From positions 558,001 through 622,000 of the forward strand of contig NZ_OEQK01000002.1 in NCBI RefSeq assembly GCF_900240405.1: DNA of 64,000 bases. The letters run 5' to 3'. Of the stretch, positions 7,050 to 15,939 are shown one piece after another. The first letter of the stretch is position 1; each line of letters starts with the position of its first letter. This stretch comes from Salirhabdus sp. Marseille-P4669. GTDB taxonomy: Bacteria > Bacillota > Bacilli > Bacillales > Alkalibacillaceae. The notes beneath the pieces are model-generated. The model was given only the letters and a program-made list of their open reading frames with translations. It searched no databases and was not told the origin of the DNA. Both the position numbers and the translations under genes were made by a program.

Positions 7050-10000
7050 ATGCGTGCTTTACAATTAACGATGTGTGCATTTGGACCATACAAGGAAAAA
7101 CAAACCATTAATTTTACACAACTTGGCGAAGAAACATTATTCTTAATCACAGGTCCAACTGGTGCGGGTAAAACGACAATTTTTGATGCCATGTGTTTTG
7201 CATTATATGGAAAAGCAAGCGGTGATGACCGTGAGCATGATACACTAAGAAGTCATTTTGCGGATATAGAGGTTCCAACAGAAGTCGAGTTTCGGTTTCG
7301 ATTGCATCAAAAGGAATTTGAAATTATAAGAAGTCCCAAACAAAACAAGAAGAAGGCAAGAGGTGATGGGTTTACTGAACAGCCTCCTCAAGCAGAATTA
7401 TATGAGATTATAGATGGCGAAAAGCATCTCCTTTATGGAAAAGTAAAAGAAGTCAATGAAGCTATTGAAGATATGCTGCAACTAGATTATGAACAATTTC
7501 GTAAAATGGTAATGATTCCACAAGGTGAGTTCCGGCGTTTAATCTCGGAGAACAGTAAAGAACGAGAGGAAATCTTACAGAAAATATTCCATACTTATTT
7601 TTATGACCAAATAACGAAGAAGCTGACGGAAGAAAGTAAAGTATTGCAAAATGATATTGACCAATTATCTATTCAGGAAAAAAATGAAATAAGATATGTA
7701 AATTGGTCTGAAGATTATGATGTGGAACAAGTTGATAGCGGACAAGCAAAAGAAGATCTCCACCAACTCATCGTTCGAGATCAGGAAGTTTTAGTTGAGA
7801 GACAAAAGCAACTCGAAGAAGGAAGAATGAAATTAAACGAGCTTCAAAACAATTTCTACGCGGCGAAAGAGCTTCTTAATCAATTCACTGAAATGAATGA
7901 ACTAGCAATTAAGCTAAAAGCACTTCATGAACAGCAATCGACAATAGAAAAAGAAAAACAACTATTGCACAAGGCAAATGCGGCTTCTGCGTTAAAGGGA
8001 TATGAAACACAAGTAAAACAACGAAACAAAGAGGTTAAGGAAATAACAGCAAGTTTAGAAACACGAAATAACATATTACAAGAAGTTTTATTAAAGTTTA
8101 AACAGGATGAGACGCAATACGAAGCCTTAAAAAAAGAAGAGCCTTTAAGAGAACAAGTGAAGGAAGAAATACGTGTTTTAAAGGACGAGTTTACGAAGCA
8201 TCAGAAGATAGAACAGCTTGCAGAACAAGAGAAAACACAACGAAAAACATATGATGAAAAGGTAAAGATTGCGAACAATAATGAAGAATCGGTTAAAAGA
8301 ACAGAAGAAGAAATCGAAAAAATAGACAGTGAAACCGAGAAGACACAGCACATAACAGAGCAATATTTTGAGTGGAATAATAGAATGCAATTGTTTGAAC
8401 AGTTAGTAGAAAAAGGTAGTAATGTAGAATTAGAGCTACGTAAGCTTTTTCAATATCGGAATCAATACGTGCAAATAAAAAAGAAAAAGGATGAAGCTGT
8501 GCAGCTGGAGAATGACTTAAAAGAAACCTTGAAAAAACTAGAGCAAGAGCAACGAACGGAATATGCAGCCCTTTTAGCTTCATCCTTGGAAACGGGAGAA
8601 GCTTGTCCAGTATGTGGGTCCACCCACCATCCAACGAAAGCGGAGTTTCATAATCGTTCCATTTCAAATGAACAAATTGATCTTCAGCGTAAGAAGCTAG
8701 AGGAACAACAGCAAATCGTAACCAATTTAGTTGACCAATTTGCAGACATTCGTTCAAAAGGCGAATCACAAAGACAGCTTATTGATAACACGATTGCTGA
8801 ATTAAAAAAGCTATCTGGAATAGAAATTACAACTGAAAACATCGGCGACCGAATATCCGAATGGAAGCAGGAGCTATCAACTATTCGCACGAAGAGAAAG
8901 GATACGGAAGAGCAACTGCAAAAGATTAAAGAAAAAGTAGATAAGCAGAAAAAGCTAAAAAAAGAATTAACAAAGCTTCGAGAAGACACACAGAAAAAGT
9001 TAGAAGATATCCAACAGTTAAAAGAAGAGCTTGTTCGAATGAAAACGCAAAAAGATCAATTTATTGAGGAATTAATCTATAAAAATGAAGATATTCACTC
9101 CTTAAAAAAACAACTACGAAACAAAGAAAAATGGTATGAAGAAAAAATAGTAGCTTGGGAAACAATCCAAAAGCAATATGAACAAGTAAAAGAGCAAAAA
9201 AATAGATTAAAAGTAGAAGTTGATGGACTGAAAACCCAGCTAGTCAAAGCAGAAAAAACGCTAGTAAATGTTACGGATGAGTTTAAACGTGAATTGGAAC
9301 ATAAACAGTTTTCTTCCCATGAAGAATATAAAGAGTCCCTTATGGAAGAAAGTGAAATAAAACGATTGGAACAAAACATTAAACGATTTGAAGAAGAATT
9401 ATATGCAACAAAAAATCGGTATGAAATCCTAAAGAAAGATTTACACGATAAAGAGAAACCAGAAATAGAGACATTGGAGGAAGCGGTGCAAAACTTATCT
9501 AAACAGCTAGAAGCGGATGCGGAAGTATTACAAAAGCATCAAGTGGAGCTAGAACGCCATAAAGAAATATTAGGTCGTCTACAAGCATTAATGTCCAAGA
9601 AAAAGGAATTAGAAGAACAATTCTTTGACATTGGAGAACTTGCAAAGCTCTCTAAAGGAGATAACCCTTTACGTCTATCCTTTGAACGATATGTATTATC
9701 AGCATTCTTGGATGAAATTTTATTTCAAGCAAATATTCGCCTAGAGAAAATGACCGATCATCGCTACCAATTACGAAGAAGTGATCAAATTGCTAAGCGT
9801 GGTGCCCAAAGTGGTTTAGATTTAGAGGTAATAGATTACTATACTGGTCAAAATCGTTCTGTAAAAACATTGTCTGGGGGAGAGGGATTTAAAGCGGCGT
9901 TAAGCCTTGCATTAGGAATGGCTGATGTTGTACAAGCCCATTCAGGGGGAGTGGAGTTAGATACCCTGTTTATAGATGAAGGATTCGGTACTCTAGATGA

Positions 10001-10163
10001 AATTTCTCTTGAGCAGGCTTTAAACTGTTTAAGTGATCTACAAAAAGGGAATCGAATGCTTGGTATTATTTCACACGTACCTAAATTAAAGGATGAAATT
10101 AGGGCTCAACTAACCATCCAAACATCTCACTCAGGATCAAAGATTTCGCTTTCCATATCCTAA
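7050..10163 (+). CDS. sbcC: exonuclease subunit SbcC (Rad50 family ATPase)
   Basis: This 1037-residue SMC-like ATPase partners SbcD. Walker A (GPTGAGKTT) is near residue 35. Two long coiled coils (about 180-510 and 540-860) flank a zinc-hook apex CPVCG near residue 518. The ABC signature LSGGEGFKAALSLALG and Walker B LDTLFIDEGFGTLD are near residues 945-980. Dimers joined at the hook tether DNA ends while ATP controls nuclease access. It is A-rich and heavy in Glu/Lys/Gln codons, as expected for coiled coil. Confidence 0.97.
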   Translation: MRALQLTMCAFGPYKEKQTINFTQLGEETLFLITGPTGAGKTTIFDAMCFALYGKASGDDREHDTLRSHFADIEVPTEVEFRFRLHQKEFEIIRSPKQNKKKARGDGFTEQPPQAELYEIIDGEKHLLYGKVKEVNEAIEDMLQLDYEQFRKMVMIPQGEFRRLISENSKEREEILQKIFHTYFYDQITKKLTEESKVLQNDIDQLSIQEKNEIRYVNWSEDYDVEQVDSGQAKEDLHQLIVRDQEVLVERQKQLEEGRMKLNELQNNFYAAKELLNQFTEMNELAIKLKALHEQQSTIEKEKQLLHKANAASALKGYETQVKQRNKEVKEITASLETRNNILQEVLLKFKQDETQYEALKKEEPLREQVKEEIRVLKDEFTKHQKIEQLAEQEKTQRKTYDEKVKIANNNEESVKRTEEEIEKIDSETEKTQHITEQYFEWNNRMQLFEQLVEKGSNVELELRKLFQYRNQYVQIKKKKDEAVQLENDLKETLKKLEQEQRTEYAALLASSLETGEACPVCGSTHHPTKAEFHNRSISNEQIDLQRKKLEEQQQIVTNLVDQFADIRSKGESQRQLIDNTIAELKKLSGIEITTENIGDRISEWKQELSTIRTKRKDTEEQLQKIKEKVDKQKKLKKELTKLREDTQKKLEDIQQLKEELVRMKTQKDQFIEELIYKNEDIHSLKKQLRNKEKWYEEKIVAWETIQKQYEQVKEQKNRLKVEVDGLKTQLVKAEKTLVNVTDEFKRELEHKQFSSHEEYKESLMEESEIKRLEQNIKRFEEELYATKNRYEILKKDLHDKEKPEIETLEEAVQNLSKQLEADAEVLQKHQVELERHKEILGRLQALMSKKKELEEQFFDIGELAKLSKGDNPLRLSFERYVLSAFLDEILFQANIRLEKMTDHRYQLRRSDQIAKRGAQSGLDLEVIDYYTGQNRSVKTLSGGEGFKAALSLALGMADVVQAHSGGVELDTLFIDEGFGTLDEISLEQALNCLSDLQKGNRMLGIISHVPKLKDEIRAQLTIQTSHSGSKISLSIS

Positions 10164-10217
10164 TAGGTAAGATAAAATCAAGATAGATTGTTATTTGTAA
10201 AATTTGGAGGTGTTCCC

Positions 10218-10466
10218 ATGTCTTTACCTTTAACCATTGAGTGGAAAATCATTACAGAGGATAAAGAAAAGAGAATCGACTCAAGTGATAACACTTTTGA
10301 AATTATGTTTTCAGGGTATAAGTTATTTCCGATGGATACACCAATCGATATTATGCGGCATAAGGAATCTGAACAAATAGGGACGGCTGTTATAACGCAT
10401 ATCTCCTTTGAAAACAATGCAACGCTGTGTAAATACCAGCTCGTGTCGTTATATAGTGTCAATTAA
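10218..10466 (+). CDS. DUF2584-like small protein
   Basis: This 82-residue protein starts MSLPLTIEWKIIT seven bases after GGAGG. The core GYKLFPMDTPIDI, then IGTAVITHISFE and a closing YQLVSLYSVN resemble the DUF2584 family of Bacillaceae as I recall it. The function is unknown and no catalytic residues stand out. It follows sbcC by 54 bases without an obvious terminator between, so it may be read from the sbcDC transcript. Confidence 0.65.
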   Translation: MSLPLTIEWKIITEDKEKRIDSSDNTFEIMFSGYKLFPMDTPIDIMRHKESEQIGTAVITHISFENNATLCKYQLVSLYSVN

Positions 10467-10527
10467 TTACAAAAAATTACATCAATTGTCGTAAAATTAG
10501 TTTTCTTGCGCTTTCCGGGGAAATATT

Positions 10528-10556
10528 AAAGGGAAATGACCAATTCATTTCCCTTT
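10528..10556. terminator. bidirectional intrinsic terminator
   Basis: AAAGGGAAATGA and TCATTTCCCTTT form a perfect 12-bp stem around CCAAT between two convergent genes, with T-rich and A-rich flanks. Confidence 0.85.
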
Positions 10557-10563
10557 CTTCTTT

Positions 10564-11820
10564 TTAATTTAGAGCCCCGTAAATTTCAATATTTTCTACA
10601 TTTCGAATCCATTCCTCGCTATGTTTCCCATTCGGCTCTCCAATCCAAACATCTCGATGCTTATCTGATATCGATTTCCCTCTTAACCATACAAGCTTAT
10701 GAAGTGCAGGTATATACATAGGATCATAATCTCCTAAATCTTTAGGGGGATTTGTAATGTTGGCTTGTTTGTTTTCGGTAATGTTAATAGCGTACAGGGA
10801 AGGATCTGGATGGGTCTGTTGATCATTTGACCACTCTGCTTCGTGTATTCTTGATGAAATTATTGTTTTGTCATCAACCCATGTAAAAGCTAATTCAGCG
10901 TATTTAGAGGGAGTTAACGTTTTGGAATTGGGAGCGATATCTGAAACCGTTAATGTTTTATTTTTAAATCCAAATACAATTCTCCCCCCTCCAGCAATAT
11001 AAGCGAGAACATCTTTTGTTGGTGCCCATTGCGGTTTCCCTATTCCATAGGTGATTACTTCATCTAGTTCTTTGAATTTTTCACCATTACTGGAAAGAAT
11101 AGAAAGAATATTACGATCCATTGCTAAAGAAGCGGTAGGTGAAATAATAAAGGATATCCATTTATGACTAGGTGAAAAGCGAAAATCACTTAGCGTAATA
11201 GACATGATCTTTTCTTTATCAACACCAACCTCATTCGGAACTGTAAATATTGGTGTAGCATTTTCAAAAAAGTGGACATCTTTATAGTCGTTTTGTAATT
11301 GAATTTTATAAATAATGGGTTTAGTCCATCCATCTGGACGTAATTGCGCTTGTGAAGCAGCTATAAAACCACTCCCATCAGGTAGCCAGGTGTAACCATG
11401 AACACCAAGCGCCACATTATAGAATTGTTTTAAATCGGAAACATTTAATATTCCACCACTTTGAAAGGAAAGAATATTTTTATTTGGCGCCCATAAAGGG
11501 TTCACGCCGTCATAAAAGATTTTCTTATGTTCATTTGACTTGACTTGATATATCCATAATTCGTTTTGGATACCGTTTTGCATAACTGTCGAGGGAACTT
11601 CCTTTTCATACAATAGTAGCTTTCCGTCATAAGACCACTGAGGTGAATGTATATTAGAACCTTTTGTGATTTGTTTTTCTTCCTCGTTTATTTTTAACCA
11701 TAAGTCTCCGTTACGGATGAAGGCAGCTTTTACATTATGATGTATTTCTTGAGACTGAGCTAAAGTAAAATACGGAATAGGTATTGTAAAAGTAAATACA
11801 AGAAGGAATAACCGAATCAA
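10564..11820 (-). CDS. secreted TolB-like beta-propeller protein
   Basis: I chose a TTG start because GGGGAGG lies eight bases before it and the protein then opens with a clean signal peptide (MIRLFLLVFTFTIPIPYFTLAQS). The 418-residue product has repeated WD40/PD40-like blades, e.g. SPQWSYDGKLLLYE, APNKNILSFQSGG, WLPDGSGFIAAS, FRFSPSHKWISFI and APTKDVLAYIAGG, as in TolB-type propellers. Gram-positive bacteria lack a Tol-Pal system, so it is probably an extracytoplasmic binding or scaffold protein; the ligand is unknown. It is transcribed alone. Confidence 0.75.
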   Translation of the reverse strand: MIRLFLLVFTFTIPIPYFTLAQSQEIHHNVKAAFIRNGDLWLKINEEEKQITKGSNIHSPQWSYDGKLLLYEKEVPSTVMQNGIQNELWIYQVKSNEHKKIFYDGVNPLWAPNKNILSFQSGGILNVSDLKQFYNVALGVHGYTWLPDGSGFIAASQAQLRPDGWTKPIIYKIQLQNDYKDVHFFENATPIFTVPNEVGVDKEKIMSITLSDFRFSPSHKWISFIISPTASLAMDRNILSILSSNGEKFKELDEVITYGIGKPQWAPTKDVLAYIAGGGRIVFGFKNKTLTVSDIAPNSKTLTPSKYAELAFTWVDDKTIISSRIHEAEWSNDQQTHPDPSLYAINITENKQANITNPPKDLGDYDPMYIPALHKLVWLRGKSISDKHRDVWIGEPNGKHSEEWIRNVENIEIYGALN

Positions 11821-11894
11821 ATAGCATACCTCCCCACATGTTTTAGTTTTAATATTGATTGTCATAGCTTTAATATGTATACCATGTGCTTTTG

Positions 11895-11909
11895 TTAGTA
11901 ATGTACTAA
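11895..11909. promoter_or_regulatory. small dyad in a divergent intergenic region
   Basis: TTAGTA-ATG-TACTAA is a perfect 15-base dyad between the secreted propeller gene and the VOC gene. It could be an operator for either; no regulator is encoded next to it. Confidence 0.3.
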
Positions 11910-11976
11910 ATTAGGAAGGATTTACTAATAGATAAATCGAAATGATATATGGAATAACAAAAGACGGAGGATTATG

Positions 11977-12336
11977 ATGCTAAATACAGTTTGTGTGCTA
12001 ACCATTAAAGTGAACAACATAGACAAAGCGGAGGATTTTTATACGAGTATTCTGGATTTTCAAGTTTCGAAACGTTATGGTGAAACAATAGTAAGTTTAG
12101 TTCATCAATCAATACCAATTATTTTAGAGGAAACAGACGGTAGCATTACCGAAAGTAACACTGGTGTTATTCTTGGTCTTCAGTCTAGTAATATTCAAGA
12201 GGATTTTAAAGCGATGAAGGCAAAAGGAGTTAAGCTTCTATTTGATGAACCTAAGCCATTTCCTGCAGGTCTGTATTTTGCCATTGAAGATCCATTTGGA
12301 AATCAAGTTGAGGTACTAGAATTTTCAAATGAATGA
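11977..12336 (+). CDS. VOC (glyoxalase/dioxygenase) family protein
   Basis: This 119-residue protein has the two beta-alpha-beta-beta-beta modules of the vicinal oxygen chelate fold. It starts VLTIKVNNIDKAEDFYTSILDF and ends FAIEDPFGNQVEVLEF, where the Glu before the end is a usual metal ligand. The substrate cannot be read from sequence. I took the second of two adjacent ATG codons because GGAGG then lies six bases away. A SRPBCC protein and a broken second VOC gene follow, suggesting a small inducible accessory operon. Confidence 0.85.
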   Translation: MLNTVCVLTIKVNNIDKAEDFYTSILDFQVSKRYGETIVSLVHQSIPIILEETDGSITESNTGVILGLQSSNIQEDFKAMKAKGVKLLFDEPKPFPAGLYFAIEDPFGNQVEVLEFSNE

Positions 12337-12355
12337 GATGATGGGAGGTTGTGAA

Positions 12356-12802
12356 ATGCCTATAATCAAACATGCGACATATATAAAGACTACACCTAAA
12401 AGAGTATTTGATACTTTAACATCAGCTGAAGGCTGGAATGCTTGGTTTACAGATGAAACAACTTTGAATTGGAACGAGGATGGTACAGGTGAGATTACAT
12501 TACGATGGAAGGCGTTTGGTGCACAAAAACAAGATTTTGTAGATGGCGGAAAAATAGTGGAGGCAAAACCTAATTCATCCTTTGTTTTTCAGTGGTGTCC
12601 AGGAGTCAATGTAACAACAGTTCGATTCACATTGACGGAATATCAAGATGGTACGTTAGTGCGATTGAAGGAAGATGGCTATTCTACATCAGAGAAAGAC
12701 CTTATCGCTTGTGTTCAATGTGCTACAGGCTGGGGAGAAGCCTTAACATTATTAAAGTTTTACTTAGAGCACAATATTGTTTGTAAAAAGGATATTATGT
12801 AA
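12356..12802 (+). CDS. SRPBCC / AHSA1-domain protein
   Basis: This 148-residue START-like protein begins ATYIKTTPKRVFDTLTSAEGWNAWFTDE. It continues with FQWCPGVNVTTVRFTL and ends in a helix after CATGWGEALTLLKFYLEH, the typical AHSA1 layout. Such proteins bind hydrophobic ligands; none can be named. I chose the ATG at 12356, seven bases after GGGAGG; the gene then starts 20 bases after the VOC stop. It is probably co-expressed with both VOC genes. Confidence 0.82.
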   Translation: MPIIKHATYIKTTPKRVFDTLTSAEGWNAWFTDETTLNWNEDGTGEITLRWKAFGAQKQDFVDGGKIVEAKPNSSFVFQWCPGVNVTTVRFTLTEYQDGTLVRLKEDGYSTSEKDLIACVQCATGWGEALTLLKFYLEHNIVCKKDIM

Positions 12803-12818
12803 AAAAGGAGCTTTCGAA

Positions 12819-13211
12819 ATGATTTACGAAATGACGATACAACTCCGAGTAACCAACATGAAGGATGGACAGCTTTGGTATGAAAAATTAGTAAATAAAA
12901 AGCCAGATTTTATTCCTCATGAATGATTTGCGGAATGGGAGTTACTTCCTAGTTGTTGGCTACAAGTAGCAAAAGGAGAACCGGGTATTGGAAATGGACC
13001 ACTTCGACTTGGCGTAATGGATATAAAGGCAGAAAGAAATCGACTAATAGCGGAGCTAGGGGTCGAATGGTTTGAGATTTATTCAAGAAAAGAAGTCCCT
13101 GTTAGGTGGGCAACATTTGTAGACCCATGGGGAAATCAAATTGGGTTATTTGAGTATTTTGATGAAAAGGAAAAGGATAAAAAGATGCAATTGTTAAAAA
13201 AACGAGCATAA
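12819..13211 (+). pseudogene. VOC family protein interrupted by an in-frame stop
   Basis: A good SD (AAGGAG, eight bases away) precedes an ATG that reads MIYEMTIQLRVTNMKDGQLW and on to codon 35. Codon 36 is TGA (12924-12926). The same frame then continues FAEWELLPSCWLQVAKGEP and ends in a normal VOC C-terminus (FVDPWGNQIGLFEYFD), 131 codons in all. The expected residue at the stop is Gly, as in GFAEWEL, so one base change (GGA to TGA) would explain it. It is either a recent nonsense mutation or a sequencing error, since the rest of the frame is intact. Confidence 0.85.
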
Positions 13212-13214
13212 CAA

Positions 13215-13238
13215 AAGGGATGGAGTTATCCATCCCTT
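13215..13238. terminator. bidirectional intrinsic terminator
   Basis: AAGGGATGGA and TCCATCCCTT form a 10-bp stem around GTTA between the VOC pseudogene and the convergent trhO. Confidence 0.8.
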
Positions 13239-13242
13239 ATAA

Positions 13243-14214
13243 TTATGCATTTACGCTTTTTTCCTCTTCGATACGTGCTAATCTTTCTTGTACTTCTTCC
13301 TCAGATAGATTGTGTTCAATTACATAACGATTTCTCGGAGATACACGACATTCATGTGAACAAGAGCGGAGATATTTATGTTCGTTTTCCTCACTAGCTA
13401 AAAACTGTCTGTTACAGTCAGGATCTGCACAATTAACATATCGTTCACATGGCGTACCATCAAACCAATCTTTACCAACAACTACATGTTCTTTACGGTT
13501 TACCGGTACAGCAATACGCTCATCAAATACGTATAGTTGTCCATCCCAAAGCTCGCCTTGTACTTCTGGGTCTTTACCGTAAGTCGCAATACCGCCGTGT
13601 AGTTGGGCTACATCTTCAAATCCTTCTCTTTTTAACCAACCAGAGAATTTCTCGCAACGGATACCCCCCGTACAATACGTAACGATTCGTTTACCCTCAA
13701 GCATGTCCTTATTTTCTTTTACCCATTGTGGTAATTCACGGAAAGTTTCAATATCAGGGCGAATAGCACCTCTGAAATGACCTAAATCATATTCGTAAGT
13801 GTTACGAGCATCTAATACAATGGTGTTATGGTCCTGCAATGCTTCGTAAAATTCTTTTGGTTTTAGATATTGACCAGTAAGTTCGTTCGGATTAATATCG
13901 TCTTCAAGACTAAGGTTCACTAGTTCAGGTCTGAAGCGTACATGCATTTTCTTGAAAGCATGACCATCTGCTTCATCAACTTTAAACATCATGTCTGCAA
14001 AACGAGGATCATTTTGCATTGCTTCCATATACTTGTTTGTTTGTTCAACTGTTCCGGAAACAGTTCCATTGATACCTTCATTTGCTACTAAAATACGACC
14101 TTTTAATCCTAGTTCTCTACAAAACATAAGATGTTCATCACGAAAACTTTCAGGGTCTTCCAGATTTACATACTTGTAGTACAATAATACTTGATACTTT
14201 TCTGTATTTTCCAT
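13243..14214 (-). CDS. trhO: tRNA uridine 5-hydroxylase, rhodanese type (TrhO/YceA family)
   Basis: This 323-residue protein has an N-terminal ferredoxin-like domain ([16 protein letters not shown]), a rhodanese domain with active-site loop [12 protein letters not shown], and a Cys-rich tail ([29 protein letters not shown]) that probably binds a metal. E. coli TrhO uses the rhodanese Cys for oxygen-dependent 5-hydroxylation of U34 in tRNA. I chose the ATG at 14214, eight bases after TAGGTGG, over an upstream GTG. The gene is monocistronic. Confidence 0.92.
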   Translation of the reverse strand: MENTEKYQVLLYYKYVNLEDPESFRDEHLMFCRELGLKGRILVANEGINGTVSGTVEQTNKYMEAMQNDPRFADMMFKVDEADGHAFKKMHVRFRPELVNLSLEDDINPNELTGQYLKPKEFYEALQDHNTIVLDARNTYEYDLGHFRGAIRPDIETFRELPQWVKENKDMLEGKRIVTYCTGGIRCEKFSGWLKREGFEDVAQLHGGIATYGKDPEVQGELWDGQLYVFDERIAVPVNRKEHVVVGKDWFDGTPCERYVNCADPDCNRQFLASEENEHKYLRSCSHECRVSPRNRYVIEHNLSEEEVQERLARIEEEKSVNA

Positions 14215-14324
14215 AGTGTGTTCCACCTACCAATTCATATTTGCAAGATATAAATCTGTTAGGCGTATTATTTTGATTTTATTCTTGCAGTTAATAATTT
14301 TAACATGTCTTAAAAAGGAAAATC

Positions 14325-14350
14325 AATTGCTTTTTCTGGAAAAAGCAATT
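14325..14350. repeat. 11-bp perfect inverted repeat in divergent intergenic region
   Basis: AATTGCTTTTT (14325-14335) and AAAAAGCAATT (14340-14350) flank CTGG. It lies between the divergent trhO and the small gene at 14389, where a terminator is not expected, so it is either an operator or the end of an unannotated short transcript. Confidence 0.5.
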
Positions 14351-14388
14351 ATATTTGTCCAGTAATGTAGAATGAAGGGGTTTTATAT

Positions 14389-14697
14389 ATGAATAAAAAT
14401 GAGTTAGAAAAGAAAATTATTGAAAATTACCAGTCAGATGAAAATATGATGATTTTGGTTTTTGCGCAATGGTGCGTAAATAATAGCCTAGATCCAAGAG
14501 CAGTGTATTACCAAGCTTATCCGAATCAAGAAATGAATCCATCACTAGAAAGAACGTTGGAGCTTACGGTTCCAAAAGAGGAATCGGAAGAGATAGCAAA
14601 TGGTACAGTACTAAATGTACTGGAGTTATTTGGAAACCATGACTTAGCATTTGTAGTTGCGGAGAAAATAGAAGAAATGAAATCCAATAAAGAGTGA
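14389..14697 (+). CDS. hypothetical acidic protein
   Basis: I do not recognise this 102-residue protein. It is acidic, lacks membrane segments, and opens MNKNELEKKIIENYQSDENMM, with a single FAQWCVNNSLDPRAVYYQAYP stretch that might be a small helical domain. An SD (GAAGGGG) precedes the ATG, codon use is like its neighbours, and a strong terminator follows, so it is likely a real gene. Confidence 0.7.
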   Translation: MNKNELEKKIIENYQSDENMMILVFAQWCVNNSLDPRAVYYQAYPNQEMNPSLERTLELTVPKEESEEIANGTVLNVLELFGNHDLAFVVAEKIEEMKSNKE

Positions 14698-14700
14698 AAA

Positions 14701-14731
14701 GAGAAGTGGAACTATTTCAGTTCCACTTCTC
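14701..14731. terminator. bidirectional intrinsic terminator
   Basis: GAGAAGTGGAACT and AGTTCCACTTCTC form a perfect 13-bp stem around ATTTC between convergent genes. Confidence 0.88.
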
Positions 14732-14742
14732 TCTTTCAGCTG

Positions 14743-15612
14743 CTATTTTTCAAAAAGCTTAATGAGCGCCTGTGTACCACTATCTTTTTCACCATTTGCA
14801 GCTAATTCCTCATATAAGGATAGAGAAAGCTCTAAACCTGGTGTCAATAAGTCCATTTCCTTAGCAGATTCTAAAGCAATTCGCATATCTTTTATAAAAT
14901 GTTTCACATAAAAACCAGGAGCATAGTCTTCTTTAATCATTCGAGGTGCGAGATTACTTAGTGACCAGCTACCTGCAGCTCCAGTAGTAATAGTTTCTAG
15001 TACTCGCTCTGGATTAAGTCCTGCCTTTTTCGCATACGAAATTGCTTCACAAACACCAATCATATTCGAAGCAATTTTAATTTGATTGGCCATTTTTGTA
15101 TGCTGGCCTGCCCCTTTAGGACCTTGTAAAATAATGTTTTCTCCCATTACTTCCAAAATTGGTTTTACTTGTTCGAAGGCATGGTCATCGCCACCAACCA
15201 TAATTGCAAGCGTACCTGTTTTTGCTCCTACATCACCACCAGAAACAGGAGCATCTAAAGCGTGAATATTTCTTTTTTTCGCTTCATCATATATTTTCTC
15301 TGCTAGACTTGGTTTCGATGTAGTCATGTCTATTATGTATGTATCTTTTTTGGCGTTTTCGATAATACCATTCTCTCCAAAGTAAACCTCTTCCACATCA
15401 GATGGATATCCAACGATTGTGATGATAACATTGGATACAGCAGCTAAATCCTTTACGCTCTCCTGCCATGTAGCCCCAGCCTCAACTAGTGGTTCTGCTT
15501 TGGCCTTTGTTCTCGTATAAACATGTACATGATATCCAGCACTTAAAAGATTTTGAGCCATGCTTTTTCCCATTACTCCAGTACCAATAAAACCAATTGT
15601 AATTTCCTTCAT
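14743..15612 (-). CDS. NAD(P)-dependent beta-hydroxyacid dehydrogenase family protein
   Basis: This 289-residue protein belongs to the 3-hydroxyisobutyrate / tartronate-semialdehyde reductase family. It has the Rossmann motif GFIGTGVMGKSMAQNLL at residues 6-22 and the substrate loop DAPVSGGDVGAKTGTL near residue 120. The catalytic Lys lies in KMANQIKIASNM near residue 170. The precise substrate is not determined. The ATG at 15612 fits the family start (MKEITIGFIG); GGAGG is only three bases away, and a GTG twelve bases earlier has no better site. Confidence 0.88.
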   Translation of the reverse strand: MKEITIGFIGTGVMGKSMAQNLLSAGYHVHVYTRTKAKAEPLVEAGATWQESVKDLAAVSNVIITIVGYPSDVEEVYFGENGIIENAKKDTYIIDMTTSKPSLAEKIYDEAKKRNIHALDAPVSGGDVGAKTGTLAIMVGGDDHAFEQVKPILEVMGENIILQGPKGAGQHTKMANQIKIASNMIGVCEAISYAKKAGLNPERVLETITTGAAGSWSLSNLAPRMIKEDYAPGFYVKHFIKDMRIALESAKEMDLLTPGLELSLSLYEELAANGEKDSGTQALIKLFEK

Positions 15613-15741
15613 GCTCCTCCACACCCTTCAAAAGATTTTAACAAATTTGCCTCATTTTATTCATACTATCGACATACTATGAACCCCTAAATGCTTTAGA
15701 TATGATCTATACTTAAGGTAAGAAAAGAACGGAGGGGTTCT

Positions 15742-15831
15742 ATGATGAGTATGTTAACTGCTGTATTGCTTGGTATTATTTTAGCAGGTTTTGTAGGATT
15801 TATCATTTATGCAGAGGTAACGTCAGATTAA
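15742..15831 (+). CDS. 29-residue single-span membrane protein
   Basis: A strong SD (GGAGGGG) lies 5-6 bases before the first of two ATG codons. The product MMSMLTAVLLGIILAGFVGF... is one hydrophobic helix with an acidic end (AEVTSD). An intrinsic terminator follows 19 bases later, so this is a complete small transcription unit. I do not recognise a family; small one-span proteins often act as accessory subunits of membrane complexes, but that is inference. Confidence 0.65.
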   Translation: MMSMLTAVLLGIILAGFVGFIIYAEVTSD

Positions 15832-15849
15832 TAAAATAGGTACAAAGCA

Positions 15850-15879
15850 AACAGACATCATAAGGGTGTCTGTTTTTTC
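15850..15879 (+). terminator. intrinsic terminator of the 29-residue gene
   Basis: AACAGACA and TGTCTGTT pair around TCATAAGGG and run into a T-tract. Confidence 0.8.
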
Positions 15880-15939
15880 TGTATACTTTAAAAACCTCCT
15901 AATTTATACTAAAGAAAACCATACAATGAGGGGTCTTAA

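Noticed and set aside
8178-9379. Several minus-strand frames across sbcC
   Set aside because: They are antisense to coiled-coil coding sequence, with low-complexity Ser/Phe/Leu products and no ribosome sites.
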